DNA from: PALSA-1180 sp964624625
Lineage (GTDB): Bacteria > Oederibacteriota > Muellerivitia > Muellerivitales > Muellerivitaceae
NCBI GenBank assembly: GCA_964624625.1
Contig: CAZUXW010000046.1
Location: forward strand, 1-24,520
DNA length: 24,520 nucleotides
Reading direction: 5' to 3'
Position numbers and translations under genes: made by a program. A model generated the notes under the pieces. The model did not search any database and was not told where the DNA came from. It worked only from the letters and a program-made list of their open reading frames with translations. Shown here piece by piece: positions 22,328 to 24,520 of this stretch. Within the stretch, counting starts at the first letter, position 1; each line of letters opens with the position of its first letter.

Positions 22328-24520
22328 ATGTGGAAAGCGAAAAACGTTTTGAATCAAACTCAGCCCAAAAATTATCTGCTTCATTCTTTCTTGGCCCTTG
22401 GATTTATTTTCCTTTCGGCGACCGCCGCTTTTTCCGCGCCCTCCATTAACAACAGCAGCCCCGCCTGCCCCTTCCCCCGCAACGTGAAATATTCCTTCGG
22501 GATGCAGCCCAACAACATGTCGCTGGCCGCCATGAACGCGGCCGTTTCGAACTTCTACGTGGTTTGGTACAACAACTTCGTCACTGGCTCGGGGGCGAAT
22601 ACCCGCGTCATGGGCGGCGTCTCCACGACCGGCACTGTTTCGGAAGGCATCGGTTACGGAATGCTGATCGCGGCCCTCATGGGGGACAAACCCCTGTTGG
22701 ACGGCCTCTATGGATTTTACAGCGCCAACTTGGACGGGAACGGCTTGATGAACTGGACATGTACCGGCGGAACCGGAACTTGTTCGGGAAATGCCGCGAC
22801 GGACGCGGACCAGGATGTTTGCATGGCCCTTTACTTTGCCGCGACCCAATGGGGCGGGACCTACGCGGCCAATGCCGCCACGGTAGCCGGGCACCTGATC
22901 GGCACCAACTGTTTCGCGGGCAACCGCGTGACGGGAGGGGACAACAACAGCGGCTTTGTCTATCCCGACTATTGCGCTCCCGGCTGGTACCGCTGCTTCG
23001 CCACGAAAACCGGAAACGCCAACTGGACCACCATCGCCAACTGGGTTTACAGCCCCCTCTTCGTCAACTTGAACGCCCAATGGCCTTATGGTTATGTGCC
23101 GAACGAGGTTAATAACGACGGTACTTTCAAGACGGCCGTTGCCATCTCGCCGGAAACGGCCCTCAATCACGGCTATGACGCCTCCCGCATGGGCTGGCGC
23201 ATGGGGATGGATTATCTTTGGAATGGAACCAACCAGGCTCCCATCTCCCTCTACGCCCACTCCATCTATAACGGCTCCAACACCAGCGGCTTCATCAACT
23301 ACATCCAGGAATATTGGAACGTTACGAACGGCCAAGTCACCGGCAAAACGGGACCGGGAGTCGGTTCGCCCTGCTCGCCTCTTCAGATCGGCCCTGCGGT
23401 GATCGGCTCCATGGCGGGCCTCCCCAACAACGCCCAAAACCAGGATTTCGTCAACGCCATCTTCTCCGAGTTGATCTCCCGCACCACGCCGCCCCTGACC
23501 TGCCCCGGCTACGTTTATTTCGAGGACACCCTTTCCATGATGTGCCTGCTGGCCACCACGGGCAACTTTCCCAACTTAGCCTGCGGCAGCTGTACTTCGG
23601 CTCCCGTCGCGAACACACCCACGCCTTACCCCTGCTTCCTGGTGGATGACTTGGAAGACGCGAACCTCCAAAACAACACCAACGGCTTCTGGTTTACCTT
23701 TTCCTATAACAGCGTCAATAACACGCCGGTCCCGGCTCCGGGACAGGCCAACTCGAAAGTGTCGGCCGTGACTTACTTGGTGGATGGAACCGCGACGGGA
23801 ACCGGGTCAGTCGGGGGCAGCCTCTATTCCGCCCGCGTGACGGGAACTTGGCAGGATAATGGACATGGTGCTCCCGCGACTTATGGCGGGTTCGCCATGG
23901 CGACGGAACTTCAATTGGGATACCAAAATTTGACGAACGGCGCGGGACCCATCTCCTTGACGCAAATTTCCTTCGATATCAAATGTTCCAAGGCCACGAA
24001 GATCCGCCTGAATTTTTACAACCCCACCTTCGACCCGATCAACGGCGCGAATAATTGCGGCGTTTGGGCGAACCAATACGGCTATACCTTCCCGGTTTCC
24101 ACCAGCTGGCAGAGGATCACCATCAACCGCTACCAGATCAACTGCCAGGATTGGGGCGGAACGGGCAATTGCAGCGTGACTTGCTCGGGCGTTACTTATA
24201 ACAGGGACTTGGCCTTGAGCAAGGTCACTTCCCTCCAATGGCTTTCCGTGGGCGACGGAGACACTATCAGCTACTGGGTGGACAATGTTTGCCTGGCTTT
24301 CAACCGGGGCGCGGTGGTGCCCAGCACTGCCACCCCTATACCGACCGCTACGATGACGCCGGGAGCCGCCACCAATACGGCGACCAAAACGCCGACTAAT
24401 ACCCCCACGAATACCGTGGCCAATACCGCGACCAGGACCGCCACCCCGACTCCCTCGAATACCGTGGCCAATACCGCGACCCGCACCCCGACGAGTACGC
24501 CCTCGAATAGCGCCACGAAC
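22328..24520 (+). CDS. Secreted GH8 beta-glycanase with C-terminal beta-sandwich and Thr/Pro-rich linker (3' end missing)
   Basis: The frame runs 731 codons to the window edge with no stop, so the gene is partial. An in-frame TGA sits directly before the ATG. A long signal peptide ends near Ala37 (FLALGFIFLSATAAFSA). GH8 features are SEGIGYGMLIAALMGD with general acid Glu106, the family signature ATDADQDVCMALYFAA (157-172), and GYDASRMGWR (282-291), whose Asp284 fits the catalytic base of subfamily GH8a. The enzyme should cleave beta-1,4-glucan, or less likely xylan or chitosan, with inversion. Residues 436 to about 660 form a Cys-containing beta-sandwich (FLVDDLED to YWVDNVCL) resembling carbohydrate-binding modules. 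From 662 on a Thr/Pro/Asn/Ala linker starts, implying at least one more module or an anchoring signal beyond the window. Confidence 0.92.
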   Translation, partial: MWKAKNVLNQTQPKNYLLHSFLALGFIFLSATAAFSAPSINNSSPACPFPRNVKYSFGMQPNNMSLAAMNAAVSNFYVVWYNNFVTGSGANTRVMGGVSTTGTVSEGIGYGMLIAALMGDKPLLDGLYGFYSANLDGNGLMNWTCTGGTGTCSGNAATDADQDVCMALYFAATQWGGTYAANAATVAGHLIGTNCFAGNRVTGGDNNSGFVYPDYCAPGWYRCFATKTGNANWTTIANWVYSPLFVNLNAQWPYGYVPNEVNNDGTFKTAVAISPETALNHGYDASRMGWRMGMDYLWNGTNQAPISLYAHSIYNGSNTSGFINYIQEYWNVTNGQVTGKTGPGVGSPCSPLQIGPAVIGSMAGLPNNAQNQDFVNAIFSELISRTTPPLTCPGYVYFEDTLSMMCLLATTGNFPNLACGSCTSAPVANTPTPYPCFLVDDLEDANLQNNTNGFWFTFSYNSVNNTPVPAPGQANSKVSAVTYLVDGTATGTGSVGGSLYSARVTGTWQDNGHGAPATYGGFAMATELQLGYQNLTNGAGPISLTQISFDIKCSKATKIRLNFYNPTFDPINGANNCGVWANQYGYTFPVSTSWQRITINRYQINCQDWGGTGNCSVTCSGVTYNRDLALSKVTSLQWLSVGDGDTISYWVDNVCLAFNRGAVVPSTATPIPTATMTPGAATNTATKTPTNTPTNTVANTATRTATPTPSNTVANTATRTPTSTPSNSATN
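24408..24520 (+). repeat. 48-base coding tandem repeat in the GH8 linker
   Basis: A 26-base segment starting CGAATACCGTGGCCAATACC occurs at 24408-24433 and again at 24456-24481, a period of 48 bases or 16 residues. It encodes NTVANTATRT units. Degenerate copies of the ACNCCNACNAAT pattern surround it and continue to the window edge. Confidence 0.75.

Noticed and set aside
9974..22370. Shared 14-mer AAACTCAGCCCAAA before the 52-residue gene (9974) and inside the GH8 signal-peptide region (about 22356)
   Set aside because: Only two copies, in different contexts (leader and coding), with no shared flanks, so chance is a sufficient explanation.
22274..23437. Minus-strand open frame of 387 codons
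   Set aside because: It lies opposite the GH8 catalytic domain, which carries a signal peptide and family signature; the antisense translation has Val/Gly-rich composition and no recognisable motif.

Overview
The window looks like a scaffold from an uncultivated, GC-rich (roughly 58-60% by eye) Gram-negative-type bacterium. The signs are a lipobox serpin, a secreted beta-glycanase with a Thr/Pro/Asn-rich linker of the NTxTxTPT kind, TPR/STAND and HEAT proteins, many unrecognised genes, and short dispersed intergenic repeats of types common in environmental genomes. I cannot name the phylum from sequence alone. A run of exactly 100 N (1974-2073) is a scaffold join, so distances across it are not real. 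No tRNA, rRNA, CRISPR array or transposase gene was seen.

Left part, mostly plus strand: 104-1894 encodes an unrecognised protein with a helical N-terminus and a long acidic Pro/Glu-rich tail carrying a duplicated motif. After the gap come a cytoplasmic GH13 enzyme (2258), a HEAT-type protein (3887) and a secreted DUF4412-like protein (6082), closely spaced and probably cotranscribed. Two small genes follow: a 55-residue basic protein and a possible PUR-alpha-like (DUF3276-type) protein. A lipoprotein serpin (7770) ends at a strong bidirectional terminator.

Middle, 9172-11566: a set of small genes. These are an XRE repressor with an AT-hook-like tail and a candidate palindromic operator, two small winged-helix-like proteins, a 52-residue very basic protein, and a secreted protein with weak beta-propeller motifs.

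Minus-strand block, 17506 down to 11576: three tandem paralogous polytopic membrane proteins resembling GT-C glycosyltransferases, followed by a secreted GH44 endoglucanase/xyloglucanase. All four run in the same direction. The spacers after the second and third membrane genes each hold an inverted pair of dispersed repeats.

Right part: a 1093-residue plus-strand protein joins a degenerate class III cyclase-like domain to a STAND NTPase and nine 40-residue TPRs. A C-factor-like short-chain dehydrogenase follows on the minus strand. Last is a secreted GH8 beta-glycanase with a C-terminal beta-sandwich and a repetitive linker that runs off the window end.

Taken together, GH44, GH8 and GH13 suggest a glucan/xyloglucan-degrading lifestyle, with the surface serpin possibly protecting exported enzymes from proteases. 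The parts least explained by known biology are the membrane-protein triplet with its shared C-terminal tail, the pseudo-cyclase/STAND fusion, and the inverted-pair repeats, one copy of which lies inside the GH44 signal-peptide coding sequence.
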